From contig JAFDWN010000037.1 of assembly GCA_018268465.1 (NCBI GenBank), positions 43,239 through 107,238 on the forward strand: a DNA stretch of 64,000 nucleotides, given 5' to 3'. The notes under the pieces are model-generated. The model was not told the origin of the DNA and did not search any database. It was given only the letters and a program-made list of their open reading frames with translations. Below, one piece after another: positions 29,679-38,594 of this stretch. Within the stretch, counting starts at the first letter, position 1. Every line of letters starts with the position of its first letter. This DNA comes from Actinomycetota bacterium (lineage in GTDB: Bacteria; Actinomycetota; Actinomycetes; Mycobacteriales; Mycobacteriaceae). Both the position numbers and the translations under genes were made by a program.

Positions 29679-31487
29679 TCAGTACTTCCCGGCCAGGTAG
29701 TCGGCCCGGCATGCGCGGCGGGCCAGTTTGCCGCTGGTTGTACGCGGGATCGCGCCTGCCGCAACAAGTCTGATGTCGGCGACGGGTAAGCCGTGGCGTC
29801 GTGAGATCGCACGGCGGATCGCATCGTGGATCGGTTCGGCGTCGGCCCGGCCGGCGCCCGGTGCCCGTTCGGCGACGATGACGAGGTGCTCCCGCGCGGC
29901 GTCGTCGGGCACCGCGAACGCCGCGACGAATCCGTGGCGCACGGCGGTGGACGCCTCGGCGGCGGTGGCTTCCAGGTCCTGGGGATAGTGGTTGCGGCCG
30001 TCGATGATCACCAGGTCCTTGATGCGGCCGGTGATGTAGAGCTCGCCGTCGAGGTAGACGCCGAGGTCGCCGGTGCGCAGCCAGAAACCGCCGACCGGGG
30101 CACCGTCGGCGTGGCTGCCGTGCTCCAGCCGCGATTGCAGTTTGTTGTGGAAGGTGACGTCGGTTTCGCGGCGCCGGCCCCAGTAGCCGCGGCCGATGTT
30201 GTCGCCGTGCAGCCAGATCTCGCCGACGGTGCCGTCGGGCAGTTCTGCTTCGGCGGCGGGATCGACGATGACCGCCCACTGGCTGCAGGCCACCCGGCCG
30301 CAGGACACCTGCGCCACGGCCGTCGACGCCGCCGGTTCGACCGGGACCGCTTCACCGGCGCCGAGCCGCTCGCGGTCCAGATACACCGCGGTGGGGCTGG
30401 CGTCGGGCGCGATGGTGGAGACGAACAGGGTGGCCTCGGCCATCCCGTAGGACGGTTTGACGGCGGTGCGCGGGAGCCCGTAGGGCGCGAATGCGGCGGT
30501 GAACCTCTCGATGGAGTCCAGGCTGACAGGTTCGGAGCCGTTGATGAGTCCGGCGACGTTGCTCAGGTCGAGAGTCTCCCCCGGCTTTGGCAGACCACGC
30601 TGCGCGGCCAGCTCGAACGCGAAGTTGGGGGCCGCGGCGAAGGTGCGCCCGAAGACGGACTCGTCGGCCAGCGCCTTGATCCAGCGGTGCGGTCGGCGCA
30701 CGAACGCCAGCGGCGACATCAGGGTGATCTGCGCGCCGAACAGGGCCGGATACATGATCATCAGCAGGCCCATGTCGTGGTAGAGCGGGAGCCAACTGAC
30801 ACTGCGGACGTCGGGGTCCAGACCCACGGAGATGATCATCTGCAGCACGTTGGTGCACGCGGAGCGGTGGGTGATTTCCACGCCCGCGGGAGTGCGGGTG
30901 GATCCCGACGTGTACTGCAGGTAGGCGATGTCGTCGGTGTGGGCGTGGTGGGTGCGGAACGCCTGCCCCACCGAATCGGGAACCGCGTCGATCGCGATGA
31001 CTCGGGGCCGTCGGGACCGGGGCAGCGCGCGCAGGAAGGTGTTGACGGACTCGGCGGCCGCCAGCGTGGTGAGCACGACGTGCGGTGCGGCGTCGGACAG
31101 CACGGCGTCCAGCCGTTCGGCATGTCCGGGAAGTTCGGGCGCGAAGAGCGGAACGGCGATGTTGCCTGCGTGGATAGCGGCGAAGAAGCCGACGACGTAG
31201 TCGACACCCTGCGGGGCGAGGATGGCGACGCGGTCGCCCGGCGCGGCGATCTGTTGCAGCCGCGTGCCCACCGCCCGCAGCCGGGTTCCGAGCTGGGTCC
31301 AGGTCAGCTCGACCGGCATCCCGTCACGGGTGTAGTCGAGATACCGGTACGCAACGGCATCGGCGAGTTCGGCGACGTTGCGCTCGAGATACGACGTCAA
31401 CGTCACGCCCGCGGGCAGCGCGATGTGCCCGTCGGCGTCCAGGTGGTCGTCGAGCTTTTCGTTGAAGAGACCGGATACGACTGCCAT
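29679..31487 (-). CDS. Fatty-acyl-AMP ligase (FadD-type FAAL)
   Basis: A 602-residue ANL-superfamily enzyme that activates a fatty acid as acyl-adenylate. Motifs in order: YTSGSTRTPAGVEITH (ATP loop), SWLPLYHDMGL, KPSYGMAEATLF, TGDLGVYLDGELYITGRIKD, the FAAL-type IIDGRNHYPQDLEATAA, and the late TTSGKLARRACR with its catalytic Lys. These favour an acyl-AMP ligase loading onto a polyketide synthase or carrier protein rather than a CoA ligase. No polyketide synthase lies nearby, so the partner is unknown. ATG 31487 is supported by TAGAAT 7 nt upstream, which overlaps a strong palindrome. Confidence 0.9.
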   Translation of the reverse strand: MAVVSGLFNEKLDDHLDADGHIALPAGVTLTSYLERNVAELADAVAYRYLDYTRDGMPVELTWTQLGTRLRAVGTRLQQIAAPGDRVAILAPQGVDYVVGFFAAIHAGNIAVPLFAPELPGHAERLDAVLSDAAPHVVLTTLAAAESVNTFLRALPRSRRPRVIAIDAVPDSVGQAFRTHHAHTDDIAYLQYTSGSTRTPAGVEITHRSACTNVLQMIISVGLDPDVRSVSWLPLYHDMGLLMIMYPALFGAQITLMSPLAFVRRPHRWIKALADESVFGRTFAAAPNFAFELAAQRGLPKPGETLDLSNVAGLINGSEPVSLDSIERFTAAFAPYGLPRTAVKPSYGMAEATLFVSTIAPDASPTAVYLDRERLGAGEAVPVEPAASTAVAQVSCGRVACSQWAVIVDPAAEAELPDGTVGEIWLHGDNIGRGYWGRRRETDVTFHNKLQSRLEHGSHADGAPVGGFWLRTGDLGVYLDGELYITGRIKDLVIIDGRNHYPQDLEATAAEASTAVRHGFVAAFAVPDDAAREHLVIVAERAPGAGRADAEPIHDAIRRAISRRHGLPVADIRLVAAGAIPRTTSGKLARRACRADYLAGKY

Positions 31488-31494
31488 GCGGCCA

Positions 31495-31515
31495 ATTCTA
31501 AGAGCGCCTCTTAGA
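31495..31515 (-). promoter_or_regulatory. -10 box and perfect palindromic operator upstream of the FAAL gene
   Basis: A perfect inverted repeat, TCTAAGAG-CGC-CTCTTAGA (31497-31515), overlaps the minus-strand -10 box TAGAAT (31495-31500) that ends 7 nt before the ATG. A repressor bound here would block the promoter. The shape suits a TetR-type dimer, but no TetR gene is in the window. Confidence 0.65.
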
Positions 31516-31658
31516 GAAAAGGTGCGCCCGCGGGCTGCGCCACGGTCTCGATTCGGTATCACCATCAGCGCCAACCCTGTTGTTAACCTTCGTGTGGCAG
31601 GGTGTCCACCGCTTGTTCACGTATCGGACGCGGTCAGCGAAGGGACAACTCGGGCGCC

Positions 31659-33161
31659 ATGGCGAAATCCTCCGACCAGGCTAAATCCAGGCATCTGGAG
31701 GTTGAGCGCAAGTTCGACGTCGGCGAGGGCACGGTATCGCCATCGTTCGCGGGCCTGTCGGCGGTGGCGCGGGTGGAGCGGTCGCCGTCACAACAGCTCG
31801 ACGCCGTCTACTTCGACACACCGGGGCGTGATCTGGCGGCCGCCCGCATCACGTTGCGCCGCCGTACGGGCGGACCGGACGAGGGCTGGCACCTGAAACT
31901 GCCCGCCGACAAGGACTCCCGCACCGAGGTTCGTGAACCGCTCGGCGACGCGGAGACGGTGCCCGAGGCATTACGTGACATCGTGCTGGCCATCGTGCGG
32001 GATCGGCCGCTGGCTCCCGTGGCACGCATCGGCAATCACCGGACGGTCGACGTCCTGTTCGGCCAGGACGGTATGCCGTTGGCGGAGTTCTGCGACGACC
32101 AGGTCAGCGCCTCGGCGTCGGGGCACGAGGACGACGAACAGCGCTGGCGGGAATGGGAACTCGAGCTGGCCGAGGGGGCGCCGCGCGATCTGCTGGACCG
32201 GCTGGGCAACCGCCTGCTGGACGCGGGCGCGACGCCGGCAGGGCACGGCTCCAAACTCGCCCGCGTGCTCGACACCGCCGCCGGGCCGGCACCCTCCGAC
32301 ACCGCCGCGGGGCCGGTCGATCCCATCCACCGGGCCGTCGCCGCGCAGGTCGGGGAACTGGTGTTGTGGGACCGGGCGGTACGCGCCGACACCTGGGACT
32401 CCGTGCACCAGATGCGGGTGACGACGCGCAAGATCCGCAGCCTGCTGCAGGCTTCGGAGGGCGCGTTCGGCATCGCCGACGACGAGTGGATCCTCGACGA
32501 GCTGCGGCAGCTGGCCGGGGTGCTCGGCGTCGCGCGGGACGCCGAAGTGCTCGCGGAGCGCTATGAGCGGGCGCTGGACGCGCTGCCCGACGAGTTGGTG
32601 CGCGGCCCGGTGCGGGAGCGGCTGGTCGACGGGGCCAAACGCCGCTACGCGTCGGGGTGGCGACGTTCGCTGACGGCGATGCGGTCGCAGCGTTACTTCC
32701 GGCTGCTGGACGCGCTGGACGCACTGGCCCTCGCCGAACCGCCGTCGACGCCGGCCGGTGAGGAGCCGGCGCCGGTGACGATCGACGCGGCCTACAAGCG
32801 GGTCCGCAAGGCCGCCAAGGCGGCCCGGGCCGCCGCGTCGGCGCCCGAACCCGACCGGGATGAGGCACTGCACCGGATCCGCAAGGGTGCCAAACGTCTT
32901 CGCTACACCGCTGCGGCGACGGGCGCGGACAAGGTGTCCGAACGCGCGAAGACGATCCAGACGCTGCTCGGCGACCATCAGGACAGCGTCGTCAGCCGCA
33001 CCCACCTCACCCAGGAGGCGCTGATCGCGCACGCCGCCGGCGAGGACACCTTCACCTACGGCGTGCTCTACCAGCAGGAGGACGACCTGGCCCAGCGGTC
33101 GCGGGCGCAGATCGAGGACGCGCTGGAGGGTTTGGACAAGGCGGTCCGAAAGGCACGCTGA
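31659..33161 (+). CDS. CYTH-CHAD domain protein (Rv2226-like)
   Basis: A 500-residue two-domain protein. The N-terminal CYTH (triphosphate tunnel) domain begins HLEVERKFDV, with the ExExK residues E14, E16 and K18, and continues through RITLRRRTGG and WHLKLPA. The C-terminal CHAD domain (~220-500) is helical with conserved His/Arg/Lys (VHQMRVTTRKIRSLL and LHRIRKGAKRLRYTAAA). CYTH proteins hydrolyse triphosphates and CHAD domains bind polyphosphate, so a polyphosphate or triphosphatase role is likely but unproven. ATG 31659 is closest to the domain; it is followed at once by rnpB on the other strand. Confidence 0.92.
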   Translation: MAKSSDQAKSRHLEVERKFDVGEGTVSPSFAGLSAVARVERSPSQQLDAVYFDTPGRDLAAARITLRRRTGGPDEGWHLKLPADKDSRTEVREPLGDAETVPEALRDIVLAIVRDRPLAPVARIGNHRTVDVLFGQDGMPLAEFCDDQVSASASGHEDDEQRWREWELELAEGAPRDLLDRLGNRLLDAGATPAGHGSKLARVLDTAAGPAPSDTAAGPVDPIHRAVAAQVGELVLWDRAVRADTWDSVHQMRVTTRKIRSLLQASEGAFGIADDEWILDELRQLAGVLGVARDAEVLAERYERALDALPDELVRGPVRERLVDGAKRRYASGWRRSLTAMRSQRYFRLLDALDALALAEPPSTPAGEEPAPVTIDAAYKRVRKAAKAARAAASAPEPDRDEALHRIRKGAKRLRYTAAATGADKVSERAKTIQTLLGDHQDSVVSRTHLTQEALIAHAAGEDTFTYGVLYQQEDDLAQRSRAQIEDALEGLDKAVRKAR

Positions 33162-33163
33162 GG

Positions 33164-33573
<410 letters not shown>

Positions 33574-33580
33574 GCCGTTC

Positions 33581-33590
33581 ACCGTACTCT
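33581..33590. promoter_or_regulatory. Overlapping divergent -10 boxes for rnpB and the AraC regulator
   Basis: TACGGT on the minus strand (33581-33586, 7 nt before the rnpB 5' end) shares two base pairs with TACTCT on the plus strand (33585-33590, 7 nt before the AraC ATG). RNA polymerase could occupy only one at a time. Confidence 0.5.
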
Positions 33591-33597
33591 GAAACCC

Positions 33598-34050
33598 ATG
33601 CCGCGGGTGCCACCGGCTCGGTATTTGTTGCGGGCGAAGGATCTGGTCGACGCGCGTTATGCCGAGCCGATCACCGTCGACGACCTCGCCGCCGCCGCGG
33701 GATTGTCGCGGGCACATTTCTCCCGGATGTTCACCCGCACCTTCGGCGAGTCCCCGCACGCCTATCTGCAGACCCGCCGGCTCGAACGAGCCGCGGCGCT
33801 GCTGCGCTACACCGACCGCTCGGTCGCCGATATCTGCGCGATGGTCGGCCTCACCAGCGTCGGATCGTTCACCACCAGCTTCGCTCGCGTCTACGGCAAA
33901 CCTCCGGCGGCCTATCGGGCCGGTTTGCCGCCTGCCTCTGTGCACGCTCGCGTGCCCAGTTGCATCCTGCGCCGTGACACTCGCCCGCCCGCGGACAGCC
34001 GGGTCAAGACAGCACACGGGGAGAAGACACCGGCGCCGCCGCGTCCGTAG
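33598..34050 (+). CDS. AraC-family transcriptional regulator (DNA-binding domain only)
   Basis: A 150-residue protein consisting almost only of an AraC/XylS DNA-binding domain: a first helix-turn-helix in ITVDDLAAAAGLSRAHFSRMF and a second in RSVADICAMVGLTSVGSFTTSFARVYG, ending with the usual KPPAAYRA. There is no ligand-binding domain, only a ~45-residue unstructured tail. It lies 10 bp upstream of a glyoxalase-family gene in the same direction and probably controls it. Leaderless start. Confidence 0.9.
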   Translation: MPRVPPARYLLRAKDLVDARYAEPITVDDLAAAAGLSRAHFSRMFTRTFGESPHAYLQTRRLERAAALLRYTDRSVADICAMVGLTSVGSFTTSFARVYGKPPAAYRAGLPPASVHARVPSCILRRDTRPPADSRVKTAHGEKTPAPPRP

Positions 34051-34053
34051 CGT
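34048..34053 (+). promoter_or_regulatory. Leaderless-type -10 box TAGCGT
   Basis: TAGCGT overlaps the AraC gene stop codon and ends 7 nt before the ATG at 34061, so the VOC gene may have its own promoter. Confidence 0.45.
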
Positions 34054-34060
34054 CGTGGCC

Positions 34061-34501
34061 ATGATGAGAATCGCAAGTGCCCAGCTCTGGGTCCACAACC
34101 AGGACGTCGCGCTGAAATTCTGGACCGAGAAGGTCGGCATGGAAGTGCGCCAAGACGTTTCGTTTCCCGAGATGGCGGGGTTCCGTTGGCTGACCGTCGG
34201 ACCGCCCGGGCAGGACGACGTGTCGATCGTGCTCATGGCGGTTCCGGGTCCGCCGATGATGGACGATGCGACCCAGGGGCAGGTGCTCGACCTGGTGGCC
34301 AAGGGCTTCGCCGGGACGGTGTTCCTGACCACCGACGACTGCCACGCCAGCTATCGCGAATTGTCGTCGCGCGGTGTGGAGTTCACCGAACCGCCGTTCG
34401 AGCAGCCCTATGGCATCGACTCCGGATTCCGTGACCCCTCGGGCAACAGCGTGCGGTTGACCCAGTTGGCGGATCTGAGCGTGCCCAACGGTCAGCCGTG
34501 A
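34061..34501 (+). CDS. VOC-family (glyoxalase/bleomycin-resistance-like) protein
   Basis: A 146-residue vicinal-oxygen-chelate protein with the paired beta-alpha-beta-beta-beta pattern: AQLWVHNQDVALKFWTEKVGMEV at the start and the second module ending YGIDSGFRDPSGNSVRLTQ. Such proteins are metal-dependent lyases, dioxygenases or antibiotic-binding proteins; the substrate is not evident. It follows the small AraC regulator, an arrangement common for inducible VOC genes. The frame is open upstream inside the AraC gene, but ATG 34061 starts the domain. Confidence 0.85.
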   Translation: MMRIASAQLWVHNQDVALKFWTEKVGMEVRQDVSFPEMAGFRWLTVGPPGQDDVSIVLMAVPGPPMMDDATQGQVLDLVAKGFAGTVFLTTDDCHASYRELSSRGVEFTEPPFEQPYGIDSGFRDPSGNSVRLTQLADLSVPNGQP

Positions 34502-34652
34502 CGCGGACTTGGGCGGCGAGCGGCGAGACAGTCACGGAAACGCAGGCAATCTCGCCGACGGACCAGCGTGGACGACCGCCGCCCCCTACAGTCGGTTAGC
34601 CCGATCCCACCGCACTGCTGTGGTCCGGTGAGGGCACGAGGGGAGTCTGCTG

Positions 34653-35444
34653 GTGAGTAGGTGGATTGTCAGCCACGTACCGTCGGGATTGATCCTGGCT
34701 GGTCTGATGGTGCTCATCGCCGGTGGCGCGCTCGGGGTGTCGATCGTTGTGCGGCGCCGGTTTCCGGGGCTCACCGGCGACGCCCACAACGACGTCCTGA
34801 AGTTCACCTACGGGTTCATCGGGTTCGTCTATGCATTCTTCATCGGGTTCGTGGTCTCGTCGATGTGGGGGCAGATCAACACCACCGATGGCGACGCCCG
34901 CACGGAAGGTGCGACTGCCGTCCAGATGGCCACCGACGCAGCCCGTTTCGGCCAAGCCGATGCCCAGCGAATCCGGCTCGGCTTGGCCGATTATGCGAAC
35001 GCCGCCATCGCGGAGTGGAGCGCGCACGGCGATACCCGCTCGCCGGCAGCCGACGCCGCCCTGACGCAGCTCTACACCACCTACGAGCAGGTGCATCCGG
35101 CCACCGAGACGCAGAAGAATCTGGTCGCGTCGTCGCTGTCGAACCTGGACACCATCAGCCAGGCCCGCACCGTACGGCTGCTGACCGCCCGCGAAGACAC
35201 CGGGCCACCCTGGCCGCTGTGGGTGGTCATCTTCTTGACCAGTGCGCTGGTGCTGGGCACGGCGATCACCTACGGCGTCGAGAACCACCGGATGCACTAT
35301 CCGATGGTCCTCACCGTCGGATTGATTGTGGCGGCCAACCTGTTTCTGATCCTCGAACTGTCACACCCCTATGCCGGGGAGATCGCTACGACCCCCGACC
35401 CGCTTCGTGAAGTCGTGCGGGTCACCAGCCAGCAGGCACCGTAG
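34653..35444 (+). CDS. DUF4239-type membrane protein
   Basis: A 263-residue protein with two N-terminal hydrophobic helices (LILAGLMVLIAGGALGVSIVV and YGFIGFVYAFFIGFVVSSMW), a polar central part (~75-190) and two C-terminal helices (LWVVIFLTSALVLGTAITY, MVLTVGLIVAANLFLILEL). This matches bestrophin-like DUF4239 proteins of unknown function. GTG start with GAGGGGAG upstream. It stands alone, with 151 bp before it in which I see nothing further. Confidence 0.8.
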   Translation: MSRWIVSHVPSGLILAGLMVLIAGGALGVSIVVRRRFPGLTGDAHNDVLKFTYGFIGFVYAFFIGFVVSSMWGQINTTDGDARTEGATAVQMATDAARFGQADAQRIRLGLADYANAAIAEWSAHGDTRSPAADAALTQLYTTYEQVHPATETQKNLVASSLSNLDTISQARTVRLLTAREDTGPPWPLWVVIFLTSALVLGTAITYGVENHRMHYPMVLTVGLIVAANLFLILELSHPYAGEIATTPDPLREVVRVTSQQAP

Positions 35445-35474
35445 GTCGACCGGGTTCGGGTACCCGAGTCGGCC

Positions 35475-36101
35475 CTAGCCCTCGGTTCGGCGGCGCAGGA
35501 CCATCACGTTGTCGACGAGTGTCGCCGATTGCCCGTCCGGCCCGACCGCCGAACGTTCCACCGTGTCGACCCGCACCCGGTCCCATTCGGCGGCATCGAG
35601 TTCGAGCCCGGCCACCACATCGCGCGCGCTCGGGAAGTGGTGCTCCCGCACGTGCTCGTCCGCCCACGGCGGCGCGCCACCGTGATCGACGATCAGCAGC
35701 CGCCCGCCCGGCGCGACGGCCGCCGCGGCGTTCCGCAGGATCTGCTCACGCTCCAGCCGTACCAGCGAATGCAGGAATTGCGCGGATACCAGGTCGTATG
35801 TGCCTGCGGGGAAACTGTCGGACAGATCGTGGTGCTGAAAGTCGATGCGCTCCAGCACATCACGTTCCCCGGCAGCCTGCCGGGCACGGGCTAGCGCAGT
35901 CTCGGAGATGTCGACGGCCACCACGGTCCAGCCCCGTCCGGCCAGCCAGACCGCGTCGCCGCCCTCGCCGCACCCCAGGTCCAGGGCGCGCCCCGGCGGC
36001 AGGTCGGCCGCCACCTCCTCGAGCCGGGCGTTGACCCGTCCGCTCCAGATCCGGTCCCGTTCGCCGTAGCGCTCTTCCCAATGCTGTTGTGCCTCGGTCA
36101 T
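35475..36101 (-). CDS. Class I SAM-dependent methyltransferase
   Basis: A 208-residue methyltransferase. SAM motif I is ALDLGCGEGGDAVWLAGRG, followed by VVAVDISETALARAR (acidic loop) and the post-II region APGGRLLIVDHGG. It resembles TehB-like small-molecule methyltransferases; the substrate is unknown. ATG 36101 is chosen because GGGGG is then 7 nt upstream, against 1 nt for ATG 36107. It is divergent from an XRE-cupin regulator, a recurrent pairing in actinobacteria that suggests the regulator senses the methyltransferase's substrate. Confidence 0.88.
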   Translation of the reverse strand: MTEAQQHWEERYGERDRIWSGRVNARLEEVAADLPPGRALDLGCGEGGDAVWLAGRGWTVVAVDISETALARARQAAGERDVLERIDFQHHDLSDSFPAGTYDLVSAQFLHSLVRLEREQILRNAAAAVAPGGRLLIVDHGGAPPWADEHVREHHFPSARDVVAGLELDAAEWDRVRVDTVERSAVGPDGQSATLVDNVMVLRRRTEG

Positions 36102-36148
36102 CGACATGCCCCCACCTTGCCCCGCTCCGCGACCGGATGCCAAGCTGG

Positions 36149-36165
36149 TTTGCCATGCAGGCAAA
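36149..36165. promoter_or_regulatory. Palindromic operator TTTGCC-n5-GGCAAA spanning the XRE-cupin start codon
   Basis: A perfect inverted repeat with 6-bp arms centred on the start codon of the XRE-cupin gene, ending 48 bp from the divergent methyltransferase start. Its place suggests autorepression by the XRE-cupin protein and joint control of the pair. Confidence 0.55.
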
Positions 36166-36760
36166 TCCGCCGCCAGATGACAACGTGGAGAGCCGCGTCC
36201 GCAGGCGGCTGCGCGAACTGCGCACGCAGCGTGGCCTCACCCTGGAGGAGGTCGCCCACCGGGCCCGGATAGACATGTCGACGCTGAGCCGGCTGGAGTC
36301 GGGCAAACGCAGGCTGGCGCTCGACCACCTCCCCCGGCTGGCCGCCGCGCTGTCCGTGAGCACCGACGAGCTGCTCAACCCACCCGAATCGCCGGACCCC
36401 CGCGTGCGCGCCGGACCCTACAGCCGCGACGGCGTCACATTCTGGCCGCTCACGCGCAGCGGGCCCGCCGGCGGACTGCATGCGTTCAAGATCCGGATCA
36501 GCCCGCGGCGCCGGCAACCTCCGAAAGAACTCCCGGTGCACGAGGGCCAGGACTGGCTCTACGTACTGTCGGGCAACATGCGACTCGTCCTCGGCGAGCG
36601 GGATTTCACCATCAAACCCGGTGAGGCCGTCGAGTTCAGCACCTGGACACCGCATTGGTTCGGCGCGGTCGACGGCGCCGTCGAGGCGATCGTCATCCTC
36701 GGGCCGCACGGCGAACGGCTACACGTGCATCGGCGGGCTACAGATACGCCGTCTGGTTGA
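36155..36760 (+). CDS. XRE-family regulator with C-terminal cupin domain
   Basis: A 201-residue regulator: helix-turn-helix at ~14-70 (RLRELRTQRGLTLEEVAHRA, IDMSTLSRLESGKR), then a cupin fold (~100-190) with VHEGQDWLYVLSGNMRLVLGE and KPGEAVEFSTWTPHWFG. The cupin His/Glu residues suggest metal or ligand sensing. An alternative ATG at 36137 would add 6 residues. It is divergent from the methyltransferase and overlaps the convergent RNase H gene by 23 bp at the 3' ends. Confidence 0.88.
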   Translation: MQANPPPDDNVESRVRRRLRELRTQRGLTLEEVAHRARIDMSTLSRLESGKRRLALDHLPRLAAALSVSTDELLNPPESPDPRVRAGPYSRDGVTFWPLTRSGPAGGLHAFKIRISPRRRQPPKELPVHEGQDWLYVLSGNMRLVLGERDFTIKPGEAVEFSTWTPHWFGAVDGAVEAIVILGPHGERLHVHRRATDTPSG

Positions 36761-37844
36761 CCAGGCGCACCGAGGACGCGCCGTCGGGATAGAACTCGGC
36801 GATGCTCAGCGATGCCAGGTCGAGGTGCAGGCGGTACAGGATGCCGTCGCCGGCGTCGAGGGCCAGCCGCAACACCGTCTTGATCGGCGTCACATGCGAC
36901 ACCACCAGCACCGTCGCGGCACCGTACTCGACGATGATGCGGTTGCGCGCGCGGCGCACCCGATGCGCCACGGCGTCGAAACTCTCACCGCCGGGCGGGG
37001 TCACGCTCGTGTCGCTCAGCCAGCGCCGGTGCAGCTCGGGGTCGCGCTCGGCGGCCTCGGCGAAGGTGAGTCCCTCCCAGGCCCCGAAGTCGGTCTCGAT
37101 CAGGTCGTCGTCGACGGTCACGTCGAGTCCCAGCGCCTTGGCCGCCGCCGCGGCGGTGTCGTAGGCCCGCTGCAACGGCGAGGTCACCACCGCCGCGATC
37201 CCGCCCAGCTGGGCGAGGTAGCCGGCCGCGGCGCCGGCCTGGCGCCGCCCCACCGCGGTCAGCGCCGGGTTGCCGTGCCCCGAATAACGCCGCTCCACCG
37301 ACAATTCGGTCTGACCGTGCCGCAACAGCAGTAACCGGGTGGGCTCTCCGCGCGCGCCGGTCCAGCCGGCCGGATTCGACGGCGTCCCGGCCGGCAAGGT
37401 GGGCTCCGGTTCGACGACCTCGCGTACGGGCACCTCGATGCCCGCGGCGGCGTCCATGGCCTCGTTGGCCAGCCGGTCGGCGTGGGCGTTCTCCGAGCGG
37501 GGAATCCACGAGTAGGTGACTCGGCCGAACTGACGCGCCACCGCGGCGGCCTGCCGCTGCAGTTCGATCAGGTCGGGATGTTTGACCCGCCAGCGTCCCG
37601 ACATCTGTTCGACCACCAGTTTGGAATCCATCGACACCGCGACCTCCGTGGCGCCCAGCTGTGCGGCTTCCTCCAGACCCGCGATCAGACCCCGGTATTC
37701 GGCGACGTTGTTGGTAGCACGCCCGATCGCCTGCTTACGCTCGGCGAGCACCGTCGCGCGATCGGCCGACCACACCACCGCCCCGTACCCCGCGGGGCCC
37801 GGATTACCGCGGGACCCGCCGTCGGCCTCGACGATGACTTTCAC
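36738..37844 (-). CDS. Bifunctional RNase H / acid phosphatase (Rv2228c-like)
   Basis: A 368-residue fusion. The N-terminal type I RNase H (~1-135) has catalytic acidic residues D8 (EADGGSRGNPG), E49 (NNVAEYRG), D73 (SMDSKLV) and D123 (NAHADRLAN). The C-terminal histidine phosphatase (~168-368) has LLLRHGQTE (R175-H176-G177) and SHVTPIK. It removes RNA from RNA-DNA hybrids; the phosphatase resembles CobC (alpha-ribazole phosphatase), which fits the cobalamin genes of this chromosome. GTG start. Confidence 0.93.
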   Translation of the reverse strand: MKVIVEADGGSRGNPGPAGYGAVVWSADRATVLAERKQAIGRATNNVAEYRGLIAGLEEAAQLGATEVAVSMDSKLVVEQMSGRWRVKHPDLIELQRQAAAVARQFGRVTYSWIPRSENAHADRLANEAMDAAAGIEVPVREVVEPEPTLPAGTPSNPAGWTGARGEPTRLLLLRHGQTELSVERRYSGHGNPALTAVGRRQAGAAAGYLAQLGGIAAVVTSPLQRAYDTAAAAAKALGLDVTVDDDLIETDFGAWEGLTFAEAAERDPELHRRWLSDTSVTPPGGESFDAVAHRVRRARNRIIVEYGAATVLVVSHVTPIKTVLRLALDAGDGILYRLHLDLASLSIAEFYPDGASSVRLVNQTAYL

Positions 37845-37865
37845 GTGACGATGTTCCCCGGCCCG

Positions 37866-38594
37866 TCAGCCCGTGACCCGCAACAGGATGGCACCGCATT
37901 CGGGACAGCGCAGCACCTCGTCCTCGGCGGCGGCGGAGATCCGCGCCAGCTCACCCCGGTCGATCTCGATGCGGCACGCGCCGCAGCGGCGGCCCTGCAG
38001 CGCCCCCGCGCCCGCCCCGCCGCGGGCGCGTTGGCGTTCGTAGAGCGCGACGAGTTCGCCGTCGAGCGTCGAGACGAGTTCGTCACGGCGCGACATACGC
38101 TGGTGGCGGGTCTGGTCGAGGGTGTGCAACGCCTGCTCGCGGGCCCGTTCGGCGTCGCTGAGCTGATTCTGCAGTTCGTCGATGCCCGCCAGTTCGGTTG
38201 CCTGCTGCCCCTGCAGGTCTTCGCGTCGCTCCATCACCTCCAGCAGGGAGTCTTCGAGACTGGATTGCCGGCGCTGCAGGGTTTCCAGCTCGTGCTGCAG
38301 CTCGGTGATCTGCTTGGCGTTGATCGCGCCGCCGTCGATCAGCGCACGGTCGCGGTCCTCGCGCTGGCGCACCGCCTCGACCTCGGATTCGAACTTGGCG
38401 ACCTGCGCGTCCAAATCCTCGATGGCCAGTTGCAGCACCGCCAGCCGGTCGTTGGCCTCGCGGTGCGCGGCCTGAACCTCGGCTAGGCGCTGCTGCTCGG
38501 GCAGATGCTTGCTGCGGTGCGCGATCCGGCCCAACTCAGCGTCGACCTCCGCCAGTTCCAGAAGCGAACGTTGTTGCACGACTTCAGCTTTCAT
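37866..38594 (-). CDS. Coiled-coil zinc-ribbon protein (Rv2229c-like)
   Basis: A 242-residue protein: residues ~5-180 form a long charged coiled coil rich in Glu/Gln/Arg/Leu heptads, and the end is a four-cysteine zinc ribbon (CGAC about 197-200 and CPEC about 228-231). This layout is found in the widespread C4-type zinc-ribbon family next to Nif3-like genes; the role is unclear. The start overlaps the stop of the Nif3-like gene (ATGA), so the two are coupled, and the RNase H gene follows 21 bp downstream. Confidence 0.88.
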   Translation of the reverse strand: MKAEVVQQRSLLELAEVDAELGRIAHRSKHLPEQQRLAEVQAAHREANDRLAVLQLAIEDLDAQVAKFESEVEAVRQREDRDRALIDGGAINAKQITELQHELETLQRRQSSLEDSLLEVMERREDLQGQQATELAGIDELQNQLSDAERAREQALHTLDQTRHQRMSRRDELVSTLDGELVALYERQRARGGAGAGALQGRRCGACRIEIDRGELARISAAAEDEVLRCPECGAILLRVTG

